Below are positions 12,101 through 23,564 of a DNA stretch of 64,000 nt, piece after piece (position 1 is the first letter of the stretch; each line of letters starts with the position of its first letter). The notes beneath the pieces are model-generated. The model ran no database searches. It worked only from the letters and a program-made list of their open reading frames with translations, and was not told the origin of the DNA. The stretch comes from Brachionus plicatilis (taxonomy: Eukaryota; Rotifera; Eurotatoria; Ploima; Brachionidae). The stretch is from contig QEOQ01000122.1 in NCBI GenBank assembly GCA_010279815.1, positions 630,211 through 694,210 on the forward strand, in the 5' to 3' direction. The translations under genes were made by a program, and so were the position numbers.

Positions 12101-14208
12101 AAATTTCGAATAAAATAATAAAAGAAAATCATACAAAATAGATAATATAAAAAATCAAATAAATATTTTAATGAAATAGAGTAGATACTTTTTAGATTTT
12201 TAAGAGTCATTAAAGAGAAAAATTAAAATTATGTAAAGAAAGATATATTAAAATTTTCCAGTGCATATAAAATAAATTACGAAAAAAATTTAGTTTATAA
12301 TTTTTTATATATTTAAAATAATAATTTTCTAAAAAAATTTAATATCATGCAAGATTTTTAAAAATTTATTTCATACAAGTGCAGGCTCACGGTAGCTTTT
12401 CTTTGAACAAAATTCGTTATAAAATCAGTTTTCCTCGGAGTAAACTGTGGGGTTGAGATAGCTGCATTTAAATTTCAAAATATGAATTTGAAGATCAGAT
12501 TTTTATGGTTATAAAAATCAAAAAATCAAAAAAAAAGATTTCAAAGACTTGATTCGGTTTTTAGTATTTTACCCCTAAAGGCATGAGAGCAAATGTTTAA
12601 TTTTTATCTAGTTGGTATTGTGGATTTTGGAATTAGAACAAAAATTTTAAAATTGGAATTACATCTTTTGTTTTACATAAAAATCTATTTCTCAAAAATT
12701 AATCTATAAATACAAACTTTGTATAAAATTTGTTAAACAGTCCCTAATAATAAAACCTGGTATTTTGCTATATGTGAAAAGATTTGGTCACCAGATAAAT
12801 ATCCAAAAAAATTAATTTCCAAATAGCATTTCATCTGACAACATAAAATATACATAAATGAAAAAAAAGAAAATGTATCAGAAAATAAAGAATAAATAAA
12901 AGAGGATTTGCACTTGAAAATTTTTTACTGAACATTATAAAAAAATTTATTCTTCGTAATAGATATGTGTTTTTAGCAATTAATGCTCGAAACAATTGTC
13001 GTATTACAAAACACTTAGTTGAGCTTCAGCCTCAGTAGTAGCATTTTGGTATCTCAACTATCTATTTTTTGTATAGTTTCATATCCGATGTCTCCATTTT
13101 TATACTATGAACTTTTTTTTGACCATAAACAAAGTAAAATTTTGTCTTAGCCTACAATATTTTTTAAAATAACAAGAATTATTTCTATTTCTTAAATAAA
13201 TTATTAATTTATTACGTATTTTTAATTTTCTTAATACCAGAATGAATCCTGTTCAATCCCCAGAATGTGGAGAAAATACAAGCAACAATTTTTTTTAGAT
13301 TCTTAAAATTTAACTTTGTCTCAAAATTTTTGTTATGATCACATGATAAATGTTTTGGCAACATTTTTAATGAGATATACCGTATTGATATTACGATTAA
13401 AATTGTGTTAGTTGATTTAATTTGAAAATTAGAGAGTATTTATTCAAAATAAAATTTTTTTAGATTTGTTTTAGAGGTTCATTAGTTTTATAATAGGAAT
13501 ATTCAATCTAATTTTATTAATTTAAAAAAAGAAATAAACTTTATTTCTTTTGATTAAAATTGATTCTTTTATGTTATTCGGGTAAAAATTTCCATAAAAC
13601 ACCTCATTAATATTTATTTTAAATTGATTTATAGCCTTTGATTTCAATAGAGAAAAGGATTGATTCTGTAACAAGATAATTTTTTTATAATATAGGATCA
13701 AATTGTTCACTAAATAAGATAGCTTATTACAGAAATTTATTCGACTCCAGTTATTACAGATATTGGATTTTCTTCATTTTTATATTAATTATTATTTAAT
13801 TTTCTATTAATTTTTATTTCAATTTGTCCATGGGACTTAAACTTTAATTAAATAAATAAATAAAATAAATTAATTATGATTATACTAATTAATGTAATTA
13901 TATATTTTTTTCTGTAAGTAAAAAATTGAGCAGAAAAACCTTTATCTTAATCAATCCTGAGTGAAAAAACCCACACAAGCTTCAAGTTTTTCTAATATTC
14001 AAAATATCAATACTTTACAAGAATTTAAATTTATTGATCTAATAAATCAGAAAATTTTGGCATAATGAATACTATTTAAATTACTAATGAATATCCATGA
14101 CAGTTAAATAAAAATTTTGAAATTGAATAAAAAGAATTGTTTTAGATTCTTTTTTTTTATTTATTTTAAAAAATTCAATTTTTTTCAGGCAAAATTTGAA
14201 CTAAATAT
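12101..14208. other. Gene-free AT-rich region
   Basis: No supported gene, RNA or transposon ends found between the tRNA and the 3' end of the NXF-like gene. A short open frame at 13522-13710 on the minus strand is AT-driven and has no motif. Confidence 0.5.
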
Positions 14209-16695
14209 TTAGACAATTTTGAAAGCTTCTTTTGGTATGCTGTCTTTAAATTGAACAAAACTTCTCCCTGCTTCTTCATAATTCCATTTAGCGTGTTCTA
14301 GGCAACTAAAAAAACTTTAATAAAGATTCAATTATTTAAAAACTTTACTATTTTGCCCATTCTGAATTCAAGCCGGATTCATTGGAAAAATGCTCGATCA
14401 TCTGAATTTTTGGATCAATACCAATTGTAGAGATCGAATTTCCTTCTATTGGAGTTTTGATTTGATCTCGATCTTTTTGATCAAAGTATAAATTATATTG
14501 CTGTGAGGAAATATTACTGATCGTATATTGATCATTTACAATGCTCATTCTTTAAACAATAATTATTAAATAAGCTAGAATAAATTAAGGTGAAAAAACT
14601 TTGAAGATTTTTGTAACAAAAATTCTTTTTTTACGATTTTAGTAACTGAAGTCTTTTACGAGAAATTTAGATTAAAGAATGTAATTATTTCAAAAATTCT
14701 ATCAATTCATAATTTCAATGTATACCTTTATTCACTTCATTAAAAAATTCATCTAAAAATTCGAATAGAAAATTTAATATAATAATCGTATATTAATTTT
14801 TGAACCAGTCTAAACTTGGGGTGAGGATTTAAAAACAAATAAAAAAAAATGTAACAAAAAAAACAGCGCATGAAATTAAACTGTCAAAAATGTTTTTTTT
14901 TTTAAATATTGATAGTTTTATAGTGATATGTTAATTAACAAATAAAAATTCTTATTTCCTTTACTAATTGATTTTCATTTTAATTTTTTTGATCTTGATT
15001 CTTTTTGAGTAAAAAAATTAAATCTAAAAGATGAAAATGATATTTAATAAAAATAATTAGAAATTTTCAAGAGTCAGTAATTAGACAGTTAAATTTGTGT
15101 GTAACGAAAAATTTATTTTATATGAAATAAGATGAAAATTTCACTAAAATTATTGACTTAAATTTTTTTTAAATTTTTTATGGTTTAATTTTGATTGTAA
15201 TACATATTAACTTATGTGATTTTGACATTTCAACTGATCGATTTAATGCGTTTTTCATCATTTAAAAATAAAAGTTTTCTTTTGCATGAATCACATTTTT
15301 TATTTATTTTGACCTCTCTTTAATTGCTAATCTTCACCCCTAAACTTGTTCTTAGAAAGCTACAAAAAATAAATGATTTAAGATTTTGAAAGAGATGTTT
15401 CGATTTATCTTTGCGAGAACCTGTTTAAGATCTTATTAAGAACTTTTACTTTAAAATAGCTCAGTATAAAATGAATTTTTTAATCTAATTTTTTCTTTAA
15501 ATAAATTGAATGAATGAAAAAATATGAGAAAATTAATTCATCGGTATTTATAATAAGTGTTTTTGAAAAAAAAAAATTACTGTGTTTTAGGGTCTGGTAT
15601 GCATACAAAAATTTTGCTAAAAGATCTCAAAGGTCTAACATTTTCACACACTGCACCTTCTCTGAAGACTCCGCTTATTTTAAATGAAACCAAACTGGCT
15701 GAATAAAAACAACTGTCTAATTTAAACGAGCTTGGTTCGTGTTCAGTTTTGGGCATTTTAGTTAAAAAATTAACTGTTTCCAAGTGTCCCTGTTTGATCA
15801 GACGAAATTTTCTTTCGCTTGTTTGATGATCAGTCTTGGTCAATCGTTTTAAATTACGACTTTCTTTAAGAACAGCGTCGTCGAACCTAAATGGTCTGTG
15901 ACACGCAGGGTTGTGTAAATTATATGTAAAACTGAATAAACAATTTGGATTGTAGGCACCGATTAAATCCTCTCTATTATTGTCTAAACATGTAAAATAA
16001 CTTATTTTTTTTTAATAATTAATTAAGTAACTGATTTTTTAAAAATATTTACTTTTGAGTGTAGGTGACTAGAATGTTAAAAACATTCTCTGGCATTGAA
16101 TTTAATCTACAAAAAGGCTTCGAAGGTATCAATGGTTTTTTAGCTGCGCAGTCGTCTTCTCCGATTGATAATTTGACAGATTTAACGATATCCTAAATTA
16201 AAAATTTTTCTGAAAAGAGTCAATAACTAAAAATATTTTGGTTAATTTACTGAATTTTGAAGACTTTCAAATTTTTTTTTCCGATTTTTTTTACTTAAAT
16301 TAAAAAATTTATTTTAATTAAATTGTCAAAAGATAAATACTTTTTCTTTTTATTTGGATTAAAATTTTGAGAATTTTGAAACACATCTTCATCATTTTCG
16401 TTGTTTAAAGCCTCAATTATAGTAGCTTAAATATTGAATAATTAAATAAAAATGAAACATGGTAAGCTTTTTTTTTTAAGTTAATGTATTACGAGTAATG
16501 TAATTTTTTCGATTTGAACTGGCTATTCGATTATTTTGCCACTTTATGTTTGAACTAGAGCCTCCATTAGTCACATGGTTTAATTGATTATTCCTATTTC
16601 GGTCTTTGTAGTGAAGATTCTCTGAATTTTTTTAATTTAGTTCAAGTAAATAATTTATATTTAAAAAAATTACTATTTTTAATTTTTTTGGGCAT
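14209..16695 (-). CDS. NXF: Short NXF (TAP)-family mRNA export protein lacking RRM and LRR
   Basis: Exons 16695-16674, 16621-16493, 16425-16385, 16192-16053, 16000-15581, 14549-14349 and 14305-14209 give 349 residues (human NXF1 has about 620). NXF proteins carry mRNA through nuclear pores. Seen: a basic N-terminus (MPKKIKNKNLHYKDRNRNN), then directly the NTF2-like domain (QNYFTCLDNNREDLIGAYN, NFLTKMPKTEHEPSSF, SGVFREGA, SFSKIFVCIPD, SIVNDQYTIS), which pairs with NXT1, and a C-terminal TAP-C/UBA-like domain (MIEHFSNESGLNSEWAKYC, HAKWNYEEAGRSF, IPKEAF), which binds FG nucleoporins. Exon 3 uses a weak GTGTTT donor and is the least certain. Only about 190 bases separate exons 3 and 4, so RRM and LRR cannot be hidden there. 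NTF2-like and TAP-C exons are firm; the N-terminal exons are tentative. Confidence 0.83.
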
Positions 16696-16827
16696 TTTTA
16701 TCTCAATAAATGTCTGTTAGGTTTTTGTTTTATACCTAAAATTTACACATGGTTTTTTTTCAAATTATTTGCAAAAATTCAAAATTAAATTAACATTTTT
16801 TATTAAAATTAATTTTTATATGCTTTA

Positions 16828-16967
16828 TAATTAATTATTAAAAAAATAAGCTATCTTACATGTTTTGACAATAAAAGAGAGGATTTAATCGGTGCCTACA
16901 ATCCAAATTGTTTATTCAGTTTTACATATAATTTACACAACCCTGCGTGTCACAGACCATTTAGGTT
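16828..16967 (+). repeat. Inverted copy of an NXF exon and its intron edge
   Basis: About 140 bases on the plus strand repeat, in inverted orientation, positions 15884-16024 of the NXF-like gene: the end of its fourth intron and the first part of the NTF2-like exon. About 95 central bases are identical; the flanking intron part differs at a few sites. The copy ends abruptly inside the exon (codons for HRPF). The two arms lie about 800 bases apart around the first four exons. Confidence 0.93.
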
Positions 16968-17263
16968 AACAAATATATTTTAATTATAAGATATCTTTAA
17001 ATTTTTTTAATTTTTGGAACTGAATTTTCTTCGAAAAATGTGTTCTGAGTAGAAAAGTGAAATATAAAATTTTGTATGCAAAAAAGACTTCATTTTTTAA
17101 GAATATGATATTTACAAGGCTGATTTTTAATTAAATTAAATCAGCTTGATAAATTTTTGAATTAAAATGAGAATACTATTAAAAATAAAGTTTTTTTGAA
17201 GTTAAAAATGTCATTTTAAAAAGCAAAATGAAATTTTAACAAAAAATTACCGTATAGATTAAA

Positions 17264-17395
17264 AGAACGTTATAATTTTTTAATAATTGTAAAAAAAATG
17301 TTTCTACAAACAACAGAATAGTTAACAAATTTTTAAAAATATTTTATTTTTTGCAGAACTATTTTTGTACAATTATAAAACAATTATAGCGTTCT
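17264..17395. repeat. Small inverted-repeat element
   Basis: Arms AGAACGTTATAATT... and ...AATTATAGCGTTCT are imperfect inverted repeats about 45 bases long, including TAATTGTAAAAA and its complement. No coding capacity; likely a MITE. Target duplication not clear. Confidence 0.6.
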
Positions 17396-17514
17396 ACCTT
17401 ATTGATCTAAAATTTCGTATTGCCAATTCTTTTAGTTGATTTAAAAAATAAATAAGGAAAAAATAATATACAATAAAATTAGATGAATTTAAAGTTTGAA
17501 GTAATCAGCATTTT

Positions 17515-17846
17515 GAAATTTCATACAAAACTTCGAATACAAAGTAAAAAAAATGTATGGCTTTTGGTCTAAATGTTAAAAAACTTGTTCTGCAACGAAA
17601 AAAAGTGAAACAACTTTTGTTTCACCTACTTAGGTCTGCAAAATCTGTCCAAAATAATTGCGTTTTATTTTTAATACTTTTAAATAGTGTGCAATTTAAC
17701 AGAATTCGCACAGATTTTGCAAACTTCCTCATTAGGTGAAACAAAAGTTGTTTCACTTTTTTTCGTTGCAGAACAAGTTTTTTAACATTTAGAACAAAAG
17801 CTAGAGATTTTTTTATTTTTATATTGGAAGTTTTGTATCAAATTTC
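17515..17846. mobile_element. Foldback MITE with long terminal inverted repeats
   Basis: About 330 bases that fold almost completely. Outer arms GAAATTTCATACAAAACTTC and its complement at 17827-17846; inner arms at 17560-17630 and 17735-17805 are near perfect over about 70 bases (AACTTGTTCTGCAACG, GTGAAACAACTTTTGTTTC). An open frame inside is a by-product of the repeat. Non-autonomous; family unknown. Confidence 0.8.
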
Positions 17847-18755
17847 TTAGATATCAAACGAAGTTATCAAACTCTAGAAGTGAAAAATTTTTTAATCTGA
17901 TTTGGCAAAATTTAATTTAATTTAATTTTGCATTTTAATTTTCGGATTTACAAACAATTGATCAGAATAAAGCGCAATTAGTGAAAAACTTTATTGAAAA
18001 TCTAAATCACAGTCATAACTCAGTTATAAGAATATATTTTTAAAAATTTACGATTCTGAAATCAACCAGTCCTGATCCTTTTGATCAATCGTTAACCATA
18101 CTTAAAACTGTAGCAAAAAAACAAGGTGAAAAATCTTAAATCTTTTTCGATTGTTGATCCAGGACACCTAAATATTCTAGATTTTTAATATTTTTTTTTT
18201 ACCTATTTTGCCAAGCTAGGTATACAATATCAAATGCTAGATATTTTTATTCATATATTATGTTATTTAACTATATAAACAAACTTTAAATAACTTGGTC
18301 TACGATAAAAAGGGTGTTTACAATGTCCAAACCATTCAAGTGAAAGACAAAAAATATCTGTATTTTTTATTTTTACATAAAAGTAAGAAAAAAATTTGAA
18401 ATTTTATTTAAGACAGACATTTGATTGTTTTTGGGTTACCTATCAATTATAAGTAACAATGTTTCCGTATAATACTTTGCTTGATTCAGTTTAAAAACAA
18501 GATTTAATATTCCGGGAGAATTAGCTTTAATAAAAATCATTATTTCATGGAAAATTCATTCATTGTATACTACAATATAATAATTATGAGTTAATTTTTA
18601 AATTATTTTTCAAGAATTTTTTTTTTTTGATCAACACATGATAAAAATTTTTTTGGACAGTTACGAAAATGTTTTTCAGTAAAATTAGTTAGTATTGCTG
18701 AAACAAATTTTTCCATTCAAAAATCATATCACTGAATTTTAAAAAAATCATGAAA

Positions 18756-19001
18756 CTAGTTAAAATAAAAATTCAAATATTCTTCTCGAGTAAAAAATAA
18801 CTTTTTCATTTTTTTTAATACAAATTTTATTTTAAAAAACATAATCAAAAAATTAATTAAAATAAGGAAAATAAAGGTACTAGTAAGCATTGGACCGTTC
18901 AAAAAAGAAAGAAAAAATAATAAGCCAAGAATTACATAGAGAAGTTTGATATTCGATAAATCTTGATGCGACTTTTTGCTAAAACTTACATAATATTGCA
19001 T
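18756..19001 (-). CDS. Predicted small two-span membrane protein, unknown
   Basis: Open frame of 81 residues from ATG. Two hydrophobic segments (about residues 20-36 and 41-57, including LLYVILGLLFFLSFL and FIFLILINFLIMFF) are followed by a basic stretch and a tail KKLFFTREEYLNFYFN, a layout typical of a small membrane protein with both ends cytosolic. It lies 160 bases downstream of the LysM gene on the same strand. No family recognised. High A/T makes hydrophobic frames common by chance, so this may not be a gene. Confidence 0.35.
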   Translation of the reverse strand: MQYYVSFSKKSHQDLSNIKLLYVILGLLFFLSFLNGPMLTSTFIFLILINFLIMFFKIKFVLKKMKKLFFTREEYLNFYFN

Positions 19002-19159
19002 TGTTTTACGTAATTTTACAGATTCTGCGCTTTTTATAGAAACACTGTATTAAAAAATATTATTATTTTTGTGTTTAATCCAAAAATTATAATGTGGCAT
19101 AATCATAAATAAATTGTATAAATACATGTTATTTTATAAACAAAACAAAAGTTCCTTTT

Positions 19160-19708
19160 TTATTTCGGTATGCAAACAGTGGTTCCAACAATCAAATTGT
19201 TTGGTATTAAAAGAGGATTTGCCTTAATTATGTCACGAACCTTTGCCTTATGTTGCTTGGCTAAAGCATTAAATGTATCACCTGGCTTAATTGCAATTAA
19301 AAGTCTACATCTATCATTTTCTGTGGGAATACCAGTTGTAATTGTCGGTGAGGTAGTGACAACCGGAGTTTCAACCGCAACTGGAATTTCAACTGGAACT
19401 GGATTTTCAACTGGAACTGGATTTTCAACTGGAACTGGAATTTCAACCGGAATTGGAGGCAATAAAGTTGTTGGATCTTGTACTAAAATGATGGCTTCTG
19501 GTGATGTATTAATTATTACTGGAATTTCTTCTGCTGGAGCAATGATTTCTGTAGTGGTAGTAACTGAAGCTGTTGTCGTAGCTTGAACTGTAGTCAATGG
19601 AGAAGTCGCTTCAATCGGTGCAGATGTTATTGGTTCTGAAGTGGTAGTTTGATTCTGTCCATTGCACAAAGATACAATTCCAATGAATAAAATTATTCCA
19701 AAATTCAT
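19160..19708 (-). CDS. Secreted LysM-domain protein with Thr/Pro-rich stalk
   Basis: 182 residues. Start taken at the ATG at 19708, which opens a signal peptide (MNFGIILFIGIVSLCNGQ); the in-frame extension upstream is charged and would spoil it. After cleavage comes a Thr/Ser/Pro-rich, mucin-like segment, likely O-glycosylated, with tandem PVPVEN/PVEIPV units (about residues 90-115). The C-terminus (about 132-182) is one LysM domain: LLIAIKPGDTFNALAKQHKA, DIIKANPLLIPNNLIVG, TTVCIPK. LysM binds N-acetylglucosamine polymers such as chitin or peptidoglycan, so a role at cuticle, gut lining or in bacterial recognition is plausible but inferred. Single exon. Cys residues flank the LysM domain and may form a disulfide. 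Confidence 0.85.
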   Translation of the reverse strand: MNFGIILFIGIVSLCNGQNQTTTSEPITSAPIEATSPLTTVQATTTASVTTTTEIIAPAEEIPVIINTSPEAIILVQDPTTLLPPIPVEIPVPVENPVPVENPVPVEIPVAVETPVVTTSPTITTGIPTENDRCRLLIAIKPGDTFNALAKQHKAKVRDIIKANPLLIPNNLIVGTTVCIPK

Positions 19709-19839
19709 CTTAATTTGATTTTTATGAAGAACCCAAACCAAATTGGTTTTTATAGATAGAAAAATCTAAAATAAGGTAGGATAAATATGGCAAGTTGGTG
19801 GAAGTAAATAAAGAACAAGTATTTTTATTTATATTATTT

Positions 19840-20202
19840 TTATTTCTTCGAATTAAGTCGTTTCTTAATTTTTTTAATTTTTTTTATGGCACGTTGATTC
19901 ATCCATCCAGGATAGTTTCCATTTTTATCCAATTTGGTCCGTGAGTTGAAAACCTTTTGTTCGCCAACCACTTGCATTGATTCGTCTTCTTGAACTAAAA
20001 ATAACTCAGGTTAATTTTTTAATATCTTCTCATTTTTGTAGATAAAATTACCTGGAGCTTCGGTTGACATTACTTCACTGGCTGATTCGCTTCGTTTTTC
20101 AATTACAGAATTGAGCATCATCAGTTCCTTTTTTTTGTTCTTTTCACGCTTAATTGCGCGAAATTTTCGCTTCCACTTACTTTTACGCTCACTTTTTGCC
20201 AT
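19840..20202 (-). CDS. LLPH: LLP homolog (LLPH/LAPS18-like nucleolar protein)
   Basis: Exons 20202-20052 and 19994-19840 give 101 residues. LLPH is a small basic nuclear/nucleolar protein linked to large-subunit ribosome assembly. The N-terminus MAKSERKSKWKRKFRAIKRE matches the family signature MAKS.R.KWKRK.R, and the C-terminus has YPGWMNQRAIKKIKKIKKR, the other conserved block. The start is the second ATG in the frame (20202), because the family begins MAKS; ten upstream residues are probably untranslated. Intron 20051-19995 has good GT/AG signals. Shorter than human LLPH (129). Its 3' end lies 130 bases from the start of the LysM gene. Confidence 0.9.
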
Positions 20203-20994
20203 GTTAACCAAAAATATCCGAAAAATACTCAAGCACGTTTAGTGAAAATTATTTTTTGCTTTAATATTTGGATTTTTTCAATTTGAATATTTATTAAAAA
20301 ATTATTTAGTAAAAATTTTTAATTTTTTGCAAAATAATCATAACATTTAATATTTAAGATTTTGGTCAGTTTAGTTCATTATTTCTGGTTTAAATTAAAT
20401 ATTTTTTAAATAAATCAAGATTAACCCAACGAGCTCAACTAAGAGTTTATTTGTTTTTTAAAAAGTAAATGCAAATATACCAATTTTACCACATTCTTTT
20501 GCTTCAATAAAAATTTTGATTATTCATTATAAATTCCGTTATTAAGATAAAAAAAAATAATATCCATTTAATATCCAATATTCATGATCGATAATTTTTA
20601 ACTAAAGAAAGTTAGTTTAAAAAGTTTTTGGAAGAAAATAAAAAAAATACAATGATTTTTAAAATTTTAGGGACTAATTCAAAAATAAATTTTTTTAATT
20701 TAATACATGTATTTTAATAAAATTATCATTAAGAAATTTAAAAAGAAAATTTAATAGACTTATTTATCGACTTATTGCTAAATCAATCTTAATAACTTGT
20801 AATATATCAGACTTGAATTTTCAAAGCTTTCTTAGTCTTTTATTTCATCATCTTTTGGACAATGATATTCTTATTTATTTTGGTCTAGTTTAGATGAAAC
20901 CTAAATATTACTTTTCATCTTGTTGTTCACACCTTTTTGATGAATCAATAAATCCTTTCTGGTCATTTTTCTCTAATTGTTCCTTCCAAAATAT

Positions 20995-21116
20995 TACAGT
21001 ACAATATAAAACTAGCTTGAACATTTCTTTTCCTCGACTCTTCCTCAACTCTTCCAGTGGGGAAAGGAAAAGTCGAGGAACAAAATTTGTACAAGTTAGT
21101 TTTAATTTGTACTGTA
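20995..21116. repeat. Short foldback repeat
   Basis: Arms TACAGTACAATATAAAACTA and its near complement at 21092-21116 flank a centre that also folds (CTCGACTCTTCC with GGAAAAGTCGAG). About 120 bases, no coding capacity; MITE-like. Confidence 0.65.
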
Positions 21117-21156
21117 GTAAATTAGAAGAGTTAATAAAGCATCTGGTTTAAACAAG

Positions 21157-21758
21157 GGCATTGTGAATTTTCTTATAAAAATTCCAATACAAATTTAATT
21201 TCTTAATAATAAAATGGATTTTGCACTACAGATTTTTCTGTAAGTATTAAAAGTTGAAACGAAAAATGTAATATTCAATGTCCAATTTTAAGAAAAAAAT
21301 TAAAGAACCATTTGGCAGTTGATTATTTTTAATTAAAATGTATGTAAATTTAGAATCGAAAATTACATTTTTCGCTTTACTTAATTTTCAATTACTTTAA
21401 AAATAAATCAGTCTAAACATGTAAGTTTTATTTCTTTACAATAACCACCAAATTCAAAATTATTTAAGAAGCTTTTACAGAATTTTAACATCTAATTTAC
21501 AAATTGCAAAAAAAAAATTCCAACTTGAATAGATCATAGGGATAAAAAAAAATCTCCCAATATTGATATTATTTTTTTATCATTAATATCTCCTGTTTTA
21601 ATTTAAATTAATTTTTTATTTTTGAATTTAGTGAAACATATTTGGTTTCATGTTGTTTCATTATCAAAGTTTGAAAATCTCAATTTTTTAATTTAAATTA
21701 ATTAAAAAAATTTTATTTTTGTAATTTTTGGAAGGTTTGTATGAAAATTCACATTGCC
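21157..21758. mobile_element. Non-autonomous MULE-like element, GGCAnTGTGAATTTTC ends
   Basis: 602 bases. Ends GGCATTGTGAATTTTC and, inverted, GGCAATGTGAATTTTC. It is flanked on both sides by the identical 9-mer TTAAACAAG (21148-21156 and 21759-21767), a perfect target duplication. Nine-base duplications are characteristic of Mutator-like elements. No coding content. The same termini occur in the element at 51589-51863. Confidence 0.82.
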
Positions 21759-21976
21759 TTAAACAAGTTTTGGTACACTTTTTAATATTCTACTAAAATA
21801 ACCTAAATACTAAAACTTAGCATAATTAAAAAGCTTTAACTCTAGATAGGATAATTTTATTTTAAAAAAATTCCCTTTATGAATGAAACAATTTTAGTTT
21901 CAAAAAATTTGTACATTCAAATTTACTCAAAATTATTTTTTGAAATTTTTTATTTTAATTATTTAAGAGAAGCATT

Positions 21977-22869
21977 TTAATTTTTAAAATATTTGGTAAA
22001 AAATGGATTTAATACCGATAAATAAAATATTGCTATTATCTTGATCTTCTCAGAATCATTTAATATTCGACTTGCTAAACCAATTGCTGAACCAACTTCT
22101 TCACATTTATAAATTTTTTTAATTTCATTTATGTCTATATCACTCAAATAACTCTGATTGAATTTATTCATTAGAAAATTTGCTTGTTGAAGAGGCACTA
22201 ATGTCGGAAGTCCGTTTTTTGAAAAATCGAACGAAGAATAATGCATTATTGAGTCATAATCATATTTGAAGCCCATGATGTCACCAAATGATGAAGGAAA
22301 TTTCTCAATAAAATTCTCCAATAAAATTCATCAATATTATTCCAATTAATTTTTACATAAAAATCACGATCTGGTCTACTTTGTTCATGTACAAATCCCA
22401 AGGCATGGATTAATTCGTGGGAAACAGTCCCCGTGAACAAACAAGATCCAGGATTACTATCTGAAGGTATTTTTAATGATAAATTTTGAGCGCCATTTTT
22501 TTGTCTCCCTACATAAGACCAACAACCAGACTCATTTACTATTCTGACAAAATTAATTTTACTTGTTTTTTTAACAAATTTTACACAATCTCTACCATTA
22601 ATCCTTGTAGAAGATTCAATTAGTCTCATTCCCGATGAAATTATTGAGATATCATCTTGACTAAAACTTTGATCAATTTCATATGGAACTATTCCATTTG
22701 GCTATTTAAGGGTATCTTGTATTGTTATACCATATCCTTTAAGTAAATTATTTTCTGTATCAGTTATCTTGTCATAAATATCAGCAGTAGCATCGAAATC
22801 AAATTCTAGGGGGTAGGATTTCGAAAAAACAAAATAATAAAATAATAATAAAAATTTTAATTCAAGCAT
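21977..22869 (-). pseudogene. Astacin metalloprotease pseudogene
   Basis: Reads as a secreted astacin from ATG 22869: hydrophobic signal, propeptide, then NGIVPYEID, the zinc motif HELIHALGFVHEQSRPDRD, and the Met-turn SIMHYSS. Two lesions break it. At 22704-22702 a TAG stands where astacins have Trp before PNG (TGG to TAG would explain it). At about 22300-22318 an 11-base insertion, apparently a local duplication of GAATTTTATTG, shifts the frame between the INWNNID block and the NFIEKF segment. Zinc ligands and Met-turn otherwise survive, so inactivation looks recent, or one lesion is a sequencing error. Neighbours are intergenic DNA and transposons. Confidence 0.9.
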
Positions 22870-23564
22870 TTTTTTTAAAGTTTTGAAAATTAAGTTTTAT
22901 TAAAAGCTTTTATTGAAATTTTTCTTGATTAACTTAAGTTAGAATAAACCAGAAAAAATTCATAGTATTATTTTAAATATTAAATTACGTTTGTTTCAAT
23001 AATTTCGATAAATTTAAATTTTCTTTTTCAAAAATCGATTTTTACTATTTTTATATATTTTCTAAAAAAACTTTTTTATAGTATGTATTTAAATAAATTC
23101 GTTTTATAAGTTTAAATATTTTAATATTTTGAAATTTTTTTAAAACAATTGAAATTTACAATAAGCCTCAGGTTTTTAGATGCTAAATTGAAACAGCACT
23201 TTTAATTTTAATAAACTAATTATTTTTTGACAATATTTTTGTCAGAAAGTAATTATTTCTGAAATACAGGTAATATTTTCTCATTTTTGAAGATTTAAAT
23301 TTAAGGTTTTACTTACGCATATATTTTTTTTTAGATATTAAGCACAAATTTAAAAAATTAATTTAAAAGACTTGGCTTCTTTTCAAACAAGTTTCTCCTG
23401 TAATATTTTTTAATCCTTTCAAATAATTTAAAAGAATTTTTGTATGAAGTTTAAAATTTTATGATAAATTAAGATTTGATTCTGGAATTAAATTTTATTA
23501 TAGATATAAGGCGGTTTTACAAGAACTTTCATGCTATAAATTTTTGAAAGGTCTTAAAAAAATT

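Larger units (their letters stand above)
16968..18755. other. Intergenic region with MITEs
   Basis: Apart from the two inverted-repeat elements at 17264-17395 and 17515-17846, nothing recognisable is seen. Confidence 0.5.

Noticed and set aside
13241..13275. TTCAATCCCC resembling a tRNA T-loop
   Set aside because: Stem does not pair and no acceptor, D or anticodon arm surrounds it.
17557..17739. 60-codon plus-strand frame
   Set aside because: Lies wholly inside the palindromic MITE at 17515-17846; a by-product of the repeat.
19170..19586. 138-codon plus-strand frame rich in Gly/Thr/Val
   Set aside because: Antisense shadow of the LysM gene's repetitive stalk.
20894..21151. 85-codon plus-strand frame
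   Set aside because: Overlaps the foldback repeat at 20995-21116 and shows no conserved motif.
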